Part shown: positions 11,372-20,294 of the stretch, one piece after another | How the letters are laid out: each line of letters begins with the position of its first letter | Numbering within the stretch: position 1 is the stretch's first letter | NCBI GenBank assembly: GCA_009801015.1 | Contig: VHZZ01004836.1 | Coordinates: forward strand, 4,645 to 27,626 | DNA: 22,982 nt | Direction: 5' to 3' | DNA from: Silene noctiflora | Lineage: Eukaryota > Streptophyta > Magnoliopsida > Caryophyllales > Caryophyllaceae | Program-made: the position numbers and the translations under genes | The notes under the pieces: generated by a model | What the model was told of the DNA's origin: nothing | The model's input: only the letters and a program-made list of their open reading frames with translations | Databases searched by the model: none

Positions 11372-11392
11372 ATTAAATAATTAAATAATTAA

Positions 11393-11551
11393 ATCACATG
11401 GTATACTATACACACTTCTCCCATGGTCACATTGCATCATGGGTTACGTTTGGTTAATCACATGGTAATGATGGTTTAGTATAGTAAGTATACACTCTTG
11501 TTCCATGGTCACATTGCATCATGGGTTACGTTTGGATAATCTCGGTTATGT
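11393..11551. repeat. Direct repeat, about 92-bp period
   Basis: The 39-bp block beginning CCATGGTCACATTGCATCAT occurs at 11421-11459 and 11513-11551 with one mismatch. Each copy is preceded by AATCACATGGTA and TATACAC-type sequence. This is a recent tandem duplication with an indel in the less conserved part. The second copy abuts the SINE's left target duplication. Confidence 0.75.
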
Positions 11552-11560
11552 TCGATTGTT

Positions 11561-11681
11561 CTTTTTTTGGTCTAAAGGGAGGCGTAAAGATGATATTGAT
11601 TATTGATAGTGACGGGATTTGAACTCAGATCATGAGTAACTGCTTTCATGACTGTATCAACTAAGCTAGTTTATATCTACC
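11561..11681 (-). mobile_element. tRNA-derived SINE, about 121 bp
   Basis: On the minus strand there is a box A-like TAGCTTAGTTGA (plus 11657-11668) and a box B-like GTTCAAATCCC (plus 11614-11624), about 40 nt apart, as in RNA polymerase III promoters of tRNA-derived SINEs. The minus-strand 3' end is a short A-run (AAAAAAAG). Flanks carry a 13-bp target duplication with one mismatch: ATGTTCGATTGTT (11548-11560) and ATGTTCAATTGTT (11682-11694). The promoter boxes, A-tail and duplication agree, so boundaries are quite secure. It is not a functional tRNA gene. Confidence 0.78.
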
Positions 11682-11694
11682 ATGTTCAATTGTT

Positions 11695-12056
11695 TATCAG
11701 TTGAATTGAACTAAGCTGATTAATTACGAAGTAGAATGTTAATGAGCTTGATTGATAAAGAGGCTAAAATATATCTCATTCAAGAGTCGAAACTAGAAAG
11801 CAGACGAAGAAAACGAGTTAGTAACATCGTAAACTTGAATCTTGTTTGTTGACACTTGACAGTATATAATGGTAAGCATAGACACATAATAATGATATAA
11901 AGAAGACACAGAGTAGCAAGTTATGTCTAGTTCCATTCTAGTGTTCTTCAACTGCTGGTTCGCCTTACGAAAATGACGTTCATTTAGTGTTGACATTGAT
12001 GGGAAAGAGCTTCCTTAGTACGTATGCTTGATCCATGAACTGAGAGATTGAAAATT
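11695..12056 (-). other. Probable 3' UTR of the inositol transporter
   Basis: No gene is supported. The stretch lies directly downstream of the transporter stop codon (12057-12059) on the minus strand. The minus-strand open frame at 11793-11996 has no recognisable motif and looks like chance. Confidence 0.4.
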
Positions 12057-14466
12057 TTAAACATGTTGAAGCCCTAAACCTTTTTGGTCTTTTTCGTCCT
12101 TGTCCTTCTTTCGCCAGAAACACAAGCTAGGCTTGAATGATCCCTTCTCGAGCATCTTCTCGATTTCCTCGATTGGCAACCCTTTAGTTTCAGGGACTAG
12201 GAAGAATATGAAGAAGAAGCCGATGGAAGAAAAGAGAGCATAGAGGAGGAAAGTTCCGGATGAACCAACAGCTTGACTGAGGGTAAGGAAGGTTTCGCTC
12301 ATTATGAGGTTTGTGCACCAGTTACTTACTGCTGCAATCCCTCCGCCTACACCTCTGTACCTCAGTGGATATATTTCTGAGTTGACGATCCATGGCACCG
12401 TTCCCATCCCTGGCGCATACACTATGATGTACAGTCCTAGCAAAACTACTGCGAGTATCCCTATCTTGCTTGGACACCCTTCTGCAAAGTACACTCTTTG
12501 CTCCCCGTGGCACTCTTTCTTCATATCATCTGTCGCTAATATGCACGCCCCTGGGTTTACCTGTTAATTTCCGAAAAATTAACATATTAGCATCACAATA
12601 TTTACATATTATTAACAGTTGATTTGTTATCTTAACAATATTACGCAACTACTCCTTCCGTCTCAATCATTTGTTTACCTTTATTATTCTTTGTGAGAGC
12701 ATTTTAATCAAAGGTAATTAAATGATTGCGACAAAGGAGTATCAATTAGAAGCACTCTCTACCTGGAAATTGACTTTACTAGCACAAAAGGCACATTGTC
12801 TGTTAGTTCTTAAGCACTGAGAGCAGCCCCAAGATGCCGGTTTAGTGGCAGAGGTATAAAGAGGGCAAGTGTTGTTCATCCCAAAGTGAGTGCTGTCACT
12901 TAAGCTGATCTTTGGAGCAGTTACGGCAGCTTCATGGAATACAAGCCCTAAGGCGACTAGACAGATAATAATCCCAAACATTGACATTAACATCATATTT
13001 CTCCTGCCTTTTCTGTCGACAAACATCATGCTAATGATGGTCCCCAAGGCATTGAGGCCGGATGTAATGAGAGAGAGCGCCATGGCAGTGGAGTTGGAGG
13101 CAATGCCAGCAAACTGAACAATCACAGGGCTGTAGTACATAACTGTGTTGATACCAACACATTGTTGAGCCACTTGGACCGTCACACCAGCTGCTAAACC
13201 CCTACGTACCACTTTGTTGCCCAAGGCTGTTTTCACTTTGGTCATCATGCTCGCTTCTGACAAGTCTCCTTCAATTGCTAGCTCGTCGTCTATCGACTCT
13301 TTCAGAGCTCTCATTTCTTCTTTCACTTGCTCCGGCGCATAAATCCTGCCTAAGATTTCCTCTGCTTCTGATGTTCTCCCCTGGTAACAAAATGTATCAC
13401 AAACTCATGTTAGAATCAATTCAGTTAACACTTTGTTTTAATAGGAAGAATAAATTTTAGTTTCAAAAACAGCTTAAACAAGAGGTATGAAATTTCGGTG
13501 GAGACCTTTCGGTATAGCCACCTAGGAGACTCTGGGAGAGTGAACATGAGAATAAACTGAATTAGTGCAGGCACAGCGGCAACTCCAAGCATCCAACGCC
13601 ACGTTCCTGGAACCTTAGTAAAGCCCAAGTTGATGAGGTAGGATAAGAATTGGCCTCCGGTGATGAGTAGACCGTTGGTGCTGACAAGGGCACCTCGGAT
13701 GCGAGCAGGAGAGGTCTCAGAGATGTAAAGAGGTGCAGTCATGGATGCCATACCCACACCCAACCCAACAATGACTCTTCCAATGATAATCATCCATGGA
13801 GCCGGAGAAAGTGCCATCACTATGGCTCCAATAAAGAATAGGGTATCAGCTATCATCAACGACCATTTTCTTCCTATCTTGTCATTCAGAAATCCTCCCG
13901 TTCCAGCACCTACTATGGCTCCTGCTATTGCCATCGCCACTATCGTTTCCTACATCATTTACCACAAAACAATTCAGGGTCGCCTAACATCAACTCTAGA
14001 ATGGAACCGTAAGGTCACGTTCTTTTGGACTGAACTAAGCTGAAATACTGAAATAACTGGAGTGAACTGAATTAAAATACTGAACAAACTGAACTGAATG
14101 AAATTAACTACGCGCTAATAGAGTAACTTACCTGAAGCCATGTCTTCTTGTTGACCTCTGGGAAATCTTCCTTGATGTAAAGAAGTGCACCAGAAATAAC
14201 ACCTACAGTCCGGAAAAAAAAAACATCAGTTCAATTTTCAGTAAAACAAGGGATTGTAATTTGGTAACGACGTAACGAGTATATAAACGTTAGGACGCAA
14301 TACCGTAAAGGGAAATGAAGGTATACATACCAGTATCATATCCAAAGAGGAGTCCACCAATACCAGCAGAAGCAGCAAGCCTCATAATATAAGGCGTACC
14401 GCCAATTGTTTTGAAACATTCTGAGAAATTTGCATCATCTGTGCTCACAGCACCGCCGTCTACCAT
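12057..14466 (-). CDS. Proton/inositol symporter, INT2/INT4 type
   Basis: Five exons on the minus strand: 14466-14331, 14202-14132, 13949-13506, 13380-12763 and 12560-12057. They total 1773 nt, 590 aa plus stop, close to the roughly 580 aa of plant INT2/INT4. Major-facilitator sugar-porter signatures are present: [20 protein letters not shown] (exons 1-2), [66 protein letters not shown] and [15 protein letters not shown] long cysteine-rich extracellular loop ([18 protein letters not shown] through CPSK, spanning exons 4-5) is the mark of plasma-membrane INT2/INT4 rather than the shorter vacuolar INT1. The expected role is proton-coupled uptake of myo-inositol or related inositols, by homology. 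Exon 3 ends at a weak donor (GTCTCC). Intron 4 carries a Stowaway element. Confidence 0.94.
12652..12739. mobile_element. Stowaway MITE in intron 4 of the inositol transporter
   Basis: This 88-bp element is flanked by TA on both sides. It starts CTCCTTCCGTCTCAATCATT, and its other end reads inward as CTCCTTTGTCGCAATCATTT. The two arms of about 30 bp leave only a small loop, so the whole element can fold as a hairpin. The CTCC(C/T)TCCG start and TA duplication are diagnostic of Stowaway (Tc1/mariner) MITEs. It lies wholly within the intron between 12763 and 12560. Confidence 0.85.
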
Positions 14467-14479
14467 TTTTCTCTGTTAT
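14467..14479 (-). other. Possible leader acceptor just before the transporter ATG
   Basis: On the minus strand, GAAAG|ATAACAGAGAAAA precedes the ATG. The AG at 14481-14480 could receive a leader intron from the donor at 15770. The polypyrimidine tract is poor. Confidence 0.25.
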
Positions 14480-14756
14480 CTTTCAAGACAGATAACAAGT
14501 TATCGGGACGCTGGAAGTACAAAGTATGTTGTGTGGTTGCATGAGTTTTATACTTTAAATATCAATCATAAACTTTAAAAAGGTGATAAATACAGCAGGA
14601 TAAAATACTACCATGGAAATAAAGTTACAAGAGTTTAACATTTTTTGGCAAATAATAATTCAAACGTTACATAGGCCATTCTTTTGTCTTTTGGGACCAT
14701 CACTTGCTCTTGTTTTTTTTACATACATTAACTCTATTTCTATAGGAGTAAATTAA

Positions 14757-15683
14757 GTAGCGGAACCAGGATTTCAACTCAACGGATTTTTGATACGCCT
14801 ACAATGTCCATGTTAGGGTCCAACCCGGGTATGATTGGATCAAGAAAGAAGGGACTTGAATAATCGTTTTAATCACGATTCTATAATTTCACGATCTATG
14901 CATAATTTATGCAAGTTGTGCCCGAGACGTCTGAAACTATACATGCACTTGCTTCTCGTGCTATATATACTAGCTTTACCACATTATGTACGTGAAGGTG
15001 AAGGCATATACAGGTGGACAATAGTATACTATTCGTAATTTAATATACGCTAGAATAAAGCAATGGCCCTCCCCAAGCATCTAATTAGGTATAAGTTTTA
15101 TTCGGAAAAGCCTAATTAATTAGGTGAAAAATACTACAAAATTATCGAGTTAAAACTATGTAAAGCCAATAAGCCATATACTCCTTTGTCTTAGTGAATA
15201 GTTTACCTTTGTTTTATTTTGTGAGAGAGAAATAAAGTAAATATAAACTATTGACTGCATGGACGGTGGTGTAGGAGGGATTTTACTTTTACATCGAGTT
15301 AGAATCTCCTACGAGCCATTTATCAAAACACCAATTACGTAACATACAAGTGCACCAAGACGATACTCGCAACAAATTATGTACTCCATGTCAAGAAACA
15401 ATATCAATCAAAAGATTAAGCCAATAGTTAAATTCCCAAGATCAGTTTTATACTCTAATATCCATAGTCGGATAAGGTAGAAAGACAAAAGTAAACAGAA
15501 ACATGATTAATCACGAATCAAATAAGAGCGCATTATATGACGCACAATAAATAAGGTGGGGTTGGGATCTCGCCCCGCTGAAAATTAAAAACTTGAAAAT
15601 TTTTAGTTAAAACATTGAAGTTACGCTTATTTCGTTACTTTTTCGCGCCCTTCTCCTAAATGCAAATCCTGGTTCCACCAACC
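14757..15683. mobile_element. Possible hAT-derived element with matched termini
   Basis: GCGGAACCAGGATTT at about 14759-14773 and AAATCCTGGTTCC at about 15663-15675 form an inverted pair of 13 matching bases. CGGAACCAGGATT resembles the ends of plant hAT elements. No 8-bp target duplication is evident and no transposase is inside, so the pair could also be two unrelated remnants. The interior is AT-rich spacer that includes a degenerate Stowaway element. Confidence 0.35.
15181..15280. mobile_element. Degenerate Stowaway-like MITE
   Basis: TA|CTCCTTTGTCTTAGTGAATAG starts at 15181, and an inverted partner (AGTAAATATAAACTATTGAC) ends near 15255. The right terminus is too mutated to place exactly; GTAGGAG near 15277 is a candidate. 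Confidence 0.5.
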
Positions 15684-15769
15684 GTGTACAACCATCTTAC
15701 ATATGTATATATGCATTGCTTGACAATCAACAATAAAGTGCAAAAACTAAAGCGTGATAATAAACTCAC

Positions 15770-15835
15770 CAGGACAAAGAGAAAACCTGACGTTGAACTG
15801 AATTGAATTGAGTTGAATTTCCGATGTTTGGATAA
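15770..15835 (-). other. Candidate non-coding leader exon of the inositol transporter
   Basis: On the minus strand, CAATTCAATTCAGTTCAACG runs into TCTCTTTGTCCTG|GTGAGTTTA, a near-consensus donor with the exon ending at 15770. The CA/CT-rich composition resembles plant leaders. A first intron of about 1.3 kb would then separate it from the coding exon. There is no protein evidence, so this is an inference. Confidence 0.3.
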
Positions 15836-16369
15836 AAGAAATAATTAAAGATAGATGAGAATACGATTTTGTTTTGTTTTATGGATTATGATTTTGTTTT
15901 ATCGAGTTTAAATCGGTAAAGAAGATAGAATTGTCATTAAAGTCGGAGTGGATGAGGAAGTTGAATGCTAAGAGTAAAAGGTTAGTTTGTTTCCAAAAAT
16001 GTAGATATAGTTGAATAATTTCAACACACATATTAAAAAGAGTCATAAAAGGGAAGGCCTAACAAGAGGGAGGTTTTGAGCTTTTTTCGGCTATCTTTTT
16101 TCATTCTTTTTTGGAATGTAGATAATCATGCCCTTTAATTTCATTTATTTTTGGTAATCATTTATTTTACCCTTAGATTAATCCTTCTTTTTTACAAGAT
16201 TCCTAATATATCACTCTAGATACTAGTCCTCCAAATCCCCCGTGATTAATGTTTCCATTTATTTTACTTTTGTTGTATGTTGTCGCTCATTTCGTTCTAA
16301 TTATTTATTTTTTTAAATTTAAAACCTAACAAATAATTGAGAGGAAACAAGTATTTAGGATTATATATA
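15836..16369. other. AT-rich spacer, possible transporter promoter
   Basis: No gene is visible. If the leader exon at 15770-15835 is real, this region upstream on the minus strand would hold the promoter. No clear TATA box could be assigned. Confidence 0.3.
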
Positions 16370-16560
16370 CTCACTCCGTGTTGGTCATTTGTTTACTTAT
16401 TTTATTTTAGCGTGTCTCATTTACCTGTGGTTAAATTGATCATCAATCAATTTGCTCTAGTGTCCACTTGACATCCATTAACTACACTCATAAATAGCCC
16501 CATAATCTTTCCTTAATCTTTATGCTAAAAGCAAAGTTAAATAAATAGCAGAGGAGGGAG
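16370..16560. mobile_element. Stowaway MITE, 191 bp
   Basis: TA flanks both ends. The left terminus is CTCACTCCGTGTTGGTCATT and the right terminus reads inward CTCCCTCCTCTGCTATTTAT. The ends and the TA duplication identify Stowaway. The arms are more diverged than in the copy at 12652. Confidence 0.75.
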
Positions 16561-16562
16561 TA

Positions 16563-16853
16563 TTTTTTTTAGAGCATAAAACTTTTTCTACAATGCAACC
16601 TACAATCTAATATAATTTTTTAAAAACATTATTTAAGTACCAATAAGTCTTAATTAAGACGGAGGGTATTCGTCTTAAGGTTAAGACGGGTTGAATAGGT
16701 GCTATATTGTATGAATATGGTACAACAAGACTCATATAAACAAACAAGCAAAAATATAGGGTATTTGACATAAAGAGGGTATGACACTATTGAGGCAATA
16801 GTAGTTGACATTTGAGATTAAAAAATTGATATTTGTTTACACTCCCAATGCAA
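16563..16853. other. AT-rich spacer between two elements
   Basis: No gene is seen. Short repeats of TTAAGACGG (about 16650-16690, in TTAATTAAGACGGAGGG and GGTTAAGACGGG) suggest a further small decayed element, but no clear ends were found. Confidence 0.35.
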
Positions 16854-16862
16854 TTTAAATAC

Positions 16863-17425
16863 GCAATTGCTAAATCCAACACGCCATTTTACTCAATCCA
16901 ACACATTTTACCTGTTTTTTCCACTACTACCCTTCATTTAAAAAAAAAAAAGAAAAGAAAAATAACAAACACCCAATTCCCAATCCCGACAACCCCTTCC
17001 CACAAGCCCAATCACCCTCCACCAGCACCGACCGCCTGCCCTCGGCGCCGACCTCCTACCCCTCGCCGTCATCTTCATCCCAACCCCGCCGTCTATCCAA
17101 CACCTTCGTTGCGGTTGAAGGTAGATCGAATGATGATTGCGTCTGAACCGAGGCGACGAACGTGGTTGGCAGAGGGTGGTCGGCGTAGGGATGGGGGCGA
17201 GAAGGGATGATCAGCGCTGTTATGCGGTGGTAAGGGGTGGTCGGCCGTGGAAGAGGTGGGGGGAGGGGTTGTTGGATGTTACTGGAGATTTTTTTTTGGG
17301 GGAGGTTTGATTTCTTCATTTGTGAGAGTTAGAAAATAGGTTGAAAAATGAGAGGGGTAAATTCGGAATAAGACAAAAAAATGTGCGGAATTTAGTAAAA
17401 TTACGTGCGGGATTTAGCACATCCC
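16863..17425. mobile_element. Non-autonomous Mutator-like element, 563 bp
   Basis: Terminal inverted repeats of about 75 bp: the left arm starts GCAATTGCTAAATCCAACAC and the right arm, read inward, starts GGGATGTGCTAAATCCCGCA. Both continue ATTTTACT-AA(T)-TCC-CACATTTT. The flanks carry a 9-bp duplication with one mismatch: TTTAAATAC (16854-16862) and TTTAAATAA (17426-17434). Long inverted repeats plus a 9-bp duplication are diagnostic of the Mutator superfamily. The inner 300 bp (16970-17280) is strikingly GC-rich and itself partly inverted (CAACCCCTTCCCAC against GGAGGGGTTGTTG). No transposase was found. Confidence 0.78.
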
Positions 17426-17434
17426 TTTAAATAA

Positions 17435-18089
17435 TACTCAATCTATTTAATAGTTTTACGTAACTTATAATAAGCTTTGGATAATTTGTTGTTGTGTTTG
17501 TGTAATATGTGACCATTAGTGTTACAAATGAAATGTGATTATTGGTGATGCAAATATATAGCTAGATTATTGAAACAAATGGTAACATATTACATAAATA
17601 AGTCAACATTTTAGTATATTAACTATGTAATTTGTAGATCATGCATGACAATTTGTTACCACTTGTGCATAATTTATATAATTCGGTATTGAAAATCTGT
17701 AATATGTTATCATTTTATTACAGAATGTAAGTTATATGAAATGAGAGTTAAGTATAAGATTGGGACTTTCCATTTAAAGACCTCCTTACTAACGCCGTTA
17801 ATTTATTTGGGGAAAATTAGAAGATGAGGCCCACACAATATTTCTAGGGGGCAAAAATACTTACTTACCTCGGTTAGTTTGTATTTTTTGGAATCCCAAA
17901 TTCTAGAAGTCATACCTAATATCAAGTCATATCAATTTATTCCCAAATTTTCATCTTCCTAATGAAACCTGCGTAAAGAGGATGGCTTAGCTATTAATCA
18001 AATTCAACTCAAAATTCATCCTTGAATATTGCAAAAATCAAGTAAGTCATTGGTTTTATACCTGCCATCATCACACTTGATTTATTCGT
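17435..18089. other. AT-rich spacer, nothing supported
   Basis: No gene or clear repeat terminus was seen between the Mutator-like element and the copia LTR. Confidence 0.45.
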
Positions 18090-18302
18090 TGAAGATATAG
18101 GAGAAAGGCTTTTGTTTTGATTGTAATTAGATGCTTAACATTGATACGATCATGAGTATTTATACAACCCTACACCTTGATGCACAAGCTAACTATAATA
18201 CGAAGACACGGAAGATATGCAACTATACAGAAGCGGAAAATATAGAAACGATATAATACAAGATATGGACATAGCAAGATATCTATGATTTAGAAATATT
18301 CT
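18090..18302 (-). mobile_element. Probable 3' LTR of the copia remnant
   Basis: On the minus strand the LTR starts TATTGAGAATATTTCTAAAT (TG expected; the second base is mutated). It is preceded by a purine-rich CTTGTGGGG tract that serves as the polypurine tract. It contains TATAAATA, as in an LTR promoter, and ends TATATCTTCA at 18090. The length is about 213 bp, short but normal for copia. The other LTR is not in the window, so both ends rest on pattern only. Confidence 0.55.
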
Positions 18303-20040
18303 CAATACGACCCCACAAGATAAGGTTGGCCGAATAATGTGTGGCGCCAAGGTTGTCACAATAAATGACCGGTTGAGAGCACGATGAAACATGCAGCTTT
18401 TGAAGAAGAGATTGTAACCATAACAATTCAGCCGTAGCCTCAGCAACGACACGAAACTCCGCTTTAGTAGAGGAGCAAGCTAAAGGTCGTTGTTTGTGAG
18501 AAGTCCAAGACACCAGATTGCATCCCAAGAAAGTGATATAACCAGTGGTGGAGACATATGTATCTTTGTCACCGCCCCAATCCGCCTCACAAAAAGCGTG
18601 GAGACGAGGTGGGGAGGTGTGAAACAGTTGCAAACCATGAGCAAGTGTGCCATGTAAATAGCGTAAAACACATTTTGCAGCAGACCAATGTATGTCGGTG
18701 GGTTGTTGCATGAACTACGCTAATTTTTTAACGGTGAAGGCAATGTCGGGCCTAGTGAATGACATGTACTGAAGACTGTCAATGAGGGCACGATAATCAG
18801 TGGGTGACGACAGTGATGTACTGCCCGTGCATGTCAAGGACAGGTTGGAGGCCATAGGCGTTGACGCGGGTTTAAAGTTAACATAAGAAATTTCTCAAGA
18901 AGGTCATAGATATATTTTGATTGTGTTAAAATTAAACCATGAGAATTAGGAGTAACTTCGACACCCAAAAAATAGGAGAGGGGACTAAATCCTTTAAAGA
19001 AAATTTGTTCGAAAGTTCATCAATAAATCGAGTGACCGTGGAAGGGTGAAGGCCAGTTATGATGATATCGTTGACATGGCCTAAGACATAAATAATAGGG
19101 GAAGGGGTTGTGTATAAAAATAGGGAAGGATCCGCCGGTGAAGGACGAAAACCATAAATGACAAGAAAAGATTAGAGGGTGGTGAACCAGGCTCTACGAG
19201 CCAGTTTTAGGCCGTAAATGGCCTTTGTAAATTTACAAACGAAAGTCGGGTTTTGCTGATCAACAAATCCAGGAGGTTGTGACATGTAAACATTATCAGT
19301 GAGAGAACCTTGCAAGAAGGCATTGTTGATATCAAGTTGGCGAAGACATCATTCTCAAGTGAGAGTAATAGAAAGTATTAAGCGTACCGTGGTTGGTTTG
19401 ATCACAAGACTAAAGGTGTCAGAATAATCAACGTCAGGTCGTTGATGAAAACCTTTCGCGACTAGCCGAGCTTTTTATTTATAAATAGAGTTGTCAGGAT
19501 TATTTTTTACGCGATAAACCCACTTGCAGCCGACTACATTGTAGCTAGGGTTAGGAGGAACGAGTTGCCATGTGTTGGTAGTGAGAAGGGCACGATATTC
19601 AAGCATCATGGCATCATGCCATAGAGGGTTAAGGAGGTCTTGTTTAGTTGTAGTGGGCAGGGAGGAGGAAGATACAATGACTAGGTTAGCGTATTTCGGG
19701 TTAGGCTTAATAATATTGTGAGATAATAGGGTTTTGATTTGAAGAGAAGGTGGAGGGGGTTTTGCAGTTGTGCGACGACGGGGAGGTGAGGGTGGTGGAG
19801 GTGGGGGTGTAGTGGACGGTGGGGGTGTAGTGGACGGTGTGATGGGAGTAGAGGGCAAAGGAGACGAGGCAGGGGTAGTCACGCAGGAAGCAGTGGCAGG
19901 GATGGGTAAAGAAGCTGGTGAAACAGGGGAGTTAGAGGGGTTGGATGCAGGAGGAGAGTGTGTTTGGGAGGTGGGGTAGTTAGGGTCAAGTGGGTGTCAA
20001 TAATGGTGGTGTTCGGGAGTAAGGTTGGACCATCATAAGC
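18303..20040 (-). pseudogene. Decayed Ty1/copia polyprotein (reverse transcriptase, RNase H)
   Basis: Minus-strand order: a proline-rich integrase-to-RT linker (19590-19970); an RT start with GCKWVYRVKNN and [13 protein letters not shown] core pieces DINNAFLQG, MSQPPGF and KAIYGLK (19200-19400); FLGVEV (near 18970); then RNase H with MQQPTDIHWSAAKCVLRYLH, CEADWGGD, SSTKAEF and YCDNLGATHYSANL (18320-18715). The catalytic YVDD motif is replaced by HVND (19067-19078). Stops interrupt the frame at 19475-19477 (TAA, in IYK*KARLV), in LT*E*CLRQLD (near 19350), and in LA*FMQQP (near 18718). At least one frameshift lies near 18990. About 70 residues between RNase H and the polypurine tract are missing. 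Gag and the integrase core are absent. The element cannot be active. Confidence 0.88.
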
Positions 20041-20064
20041 ACACTAACTTTGGGCACTAGGAAC

Positions 20065-20083
20065 TAGGGGCGAAGCCAGGATT
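20065..20083. mobile_element. Terminus of the hAT element
   Basis: TAGGGGCGAAGCCAGGATT resembles the CAGGGGCGGAGCCAGGATT terminus common to plant hAT elements that encode TTF/ZMYM-type transposases. It lies just beyond the 3' end of the transposase remnant, in the expected orientation. The eight bases outside (CTAGGAAC, 20057-20064) are the predicted target duplication. The opposite terminus was not found before 22575. Confidence 0.65.
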
Positions 20084-20096
20084 CAATATAAGTGGT

Positions 20097-20294
20097 TGTA
20101 ACACCCCAAGACATTGAGAGGAAAGTTATCCCACATCGGGAAAATACGGAGCTCATGAGATGTTTATAAAGGATTTCACCCACCACTTAGTAACAAGGCC
20201 GTGTACTTTTGGGCTTAAGTGAGGACAAATAATAGGCCCAAAGGTTCTCATCTTATTGGGTTGTGTTACGACGGTGGCGGGTCGGGTTGTTATA
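20097..20294. mobile_element. TRIM-like solo LTR, 198 bp, inside the hAT element
   Basis: The element starts TGTAACACCCC and ends GGGTTGTTATA (TGTTACA expected), so the termini TGTAAC/GTTATA are inverted apart from one base. It holds the CCCACATCGG motif common in plant TRIM and short-LTR families. A perfect 5-bp target duplication, GTGGT, flanks it (20092-20096 and 20295-20299). Removing the element and one duplication joins the hAT terminus and the transposase 3' region smoothly. Its right edge supplies the stop (TAA, 20292-20290) of the last hAT frame. No internal region remains. Confidence 0.82.

Noticed and set aside
11614-11668. A genuine tRNA gene
   Set aside because: Box A and box B are present, but no cloverleaf can be closed; the A-tail and target duplications show a SINE.
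11793-11996. Minus-strand open frame of 67 codons
   Set aside because: Lies in the probable 3' UTR of the transporter and shows no motif.
16833-17319. Proline/arginine-rich open frames on both strands
   Set aside because: They run through the inverted repeats and GC-rich core of the Mutator-like element; the codons follow base composition only.
19770-19979. Glycine-rich plus-strand open frame
   Set aside because: Antisense of the proline-rich linker of the copia polyprotein.
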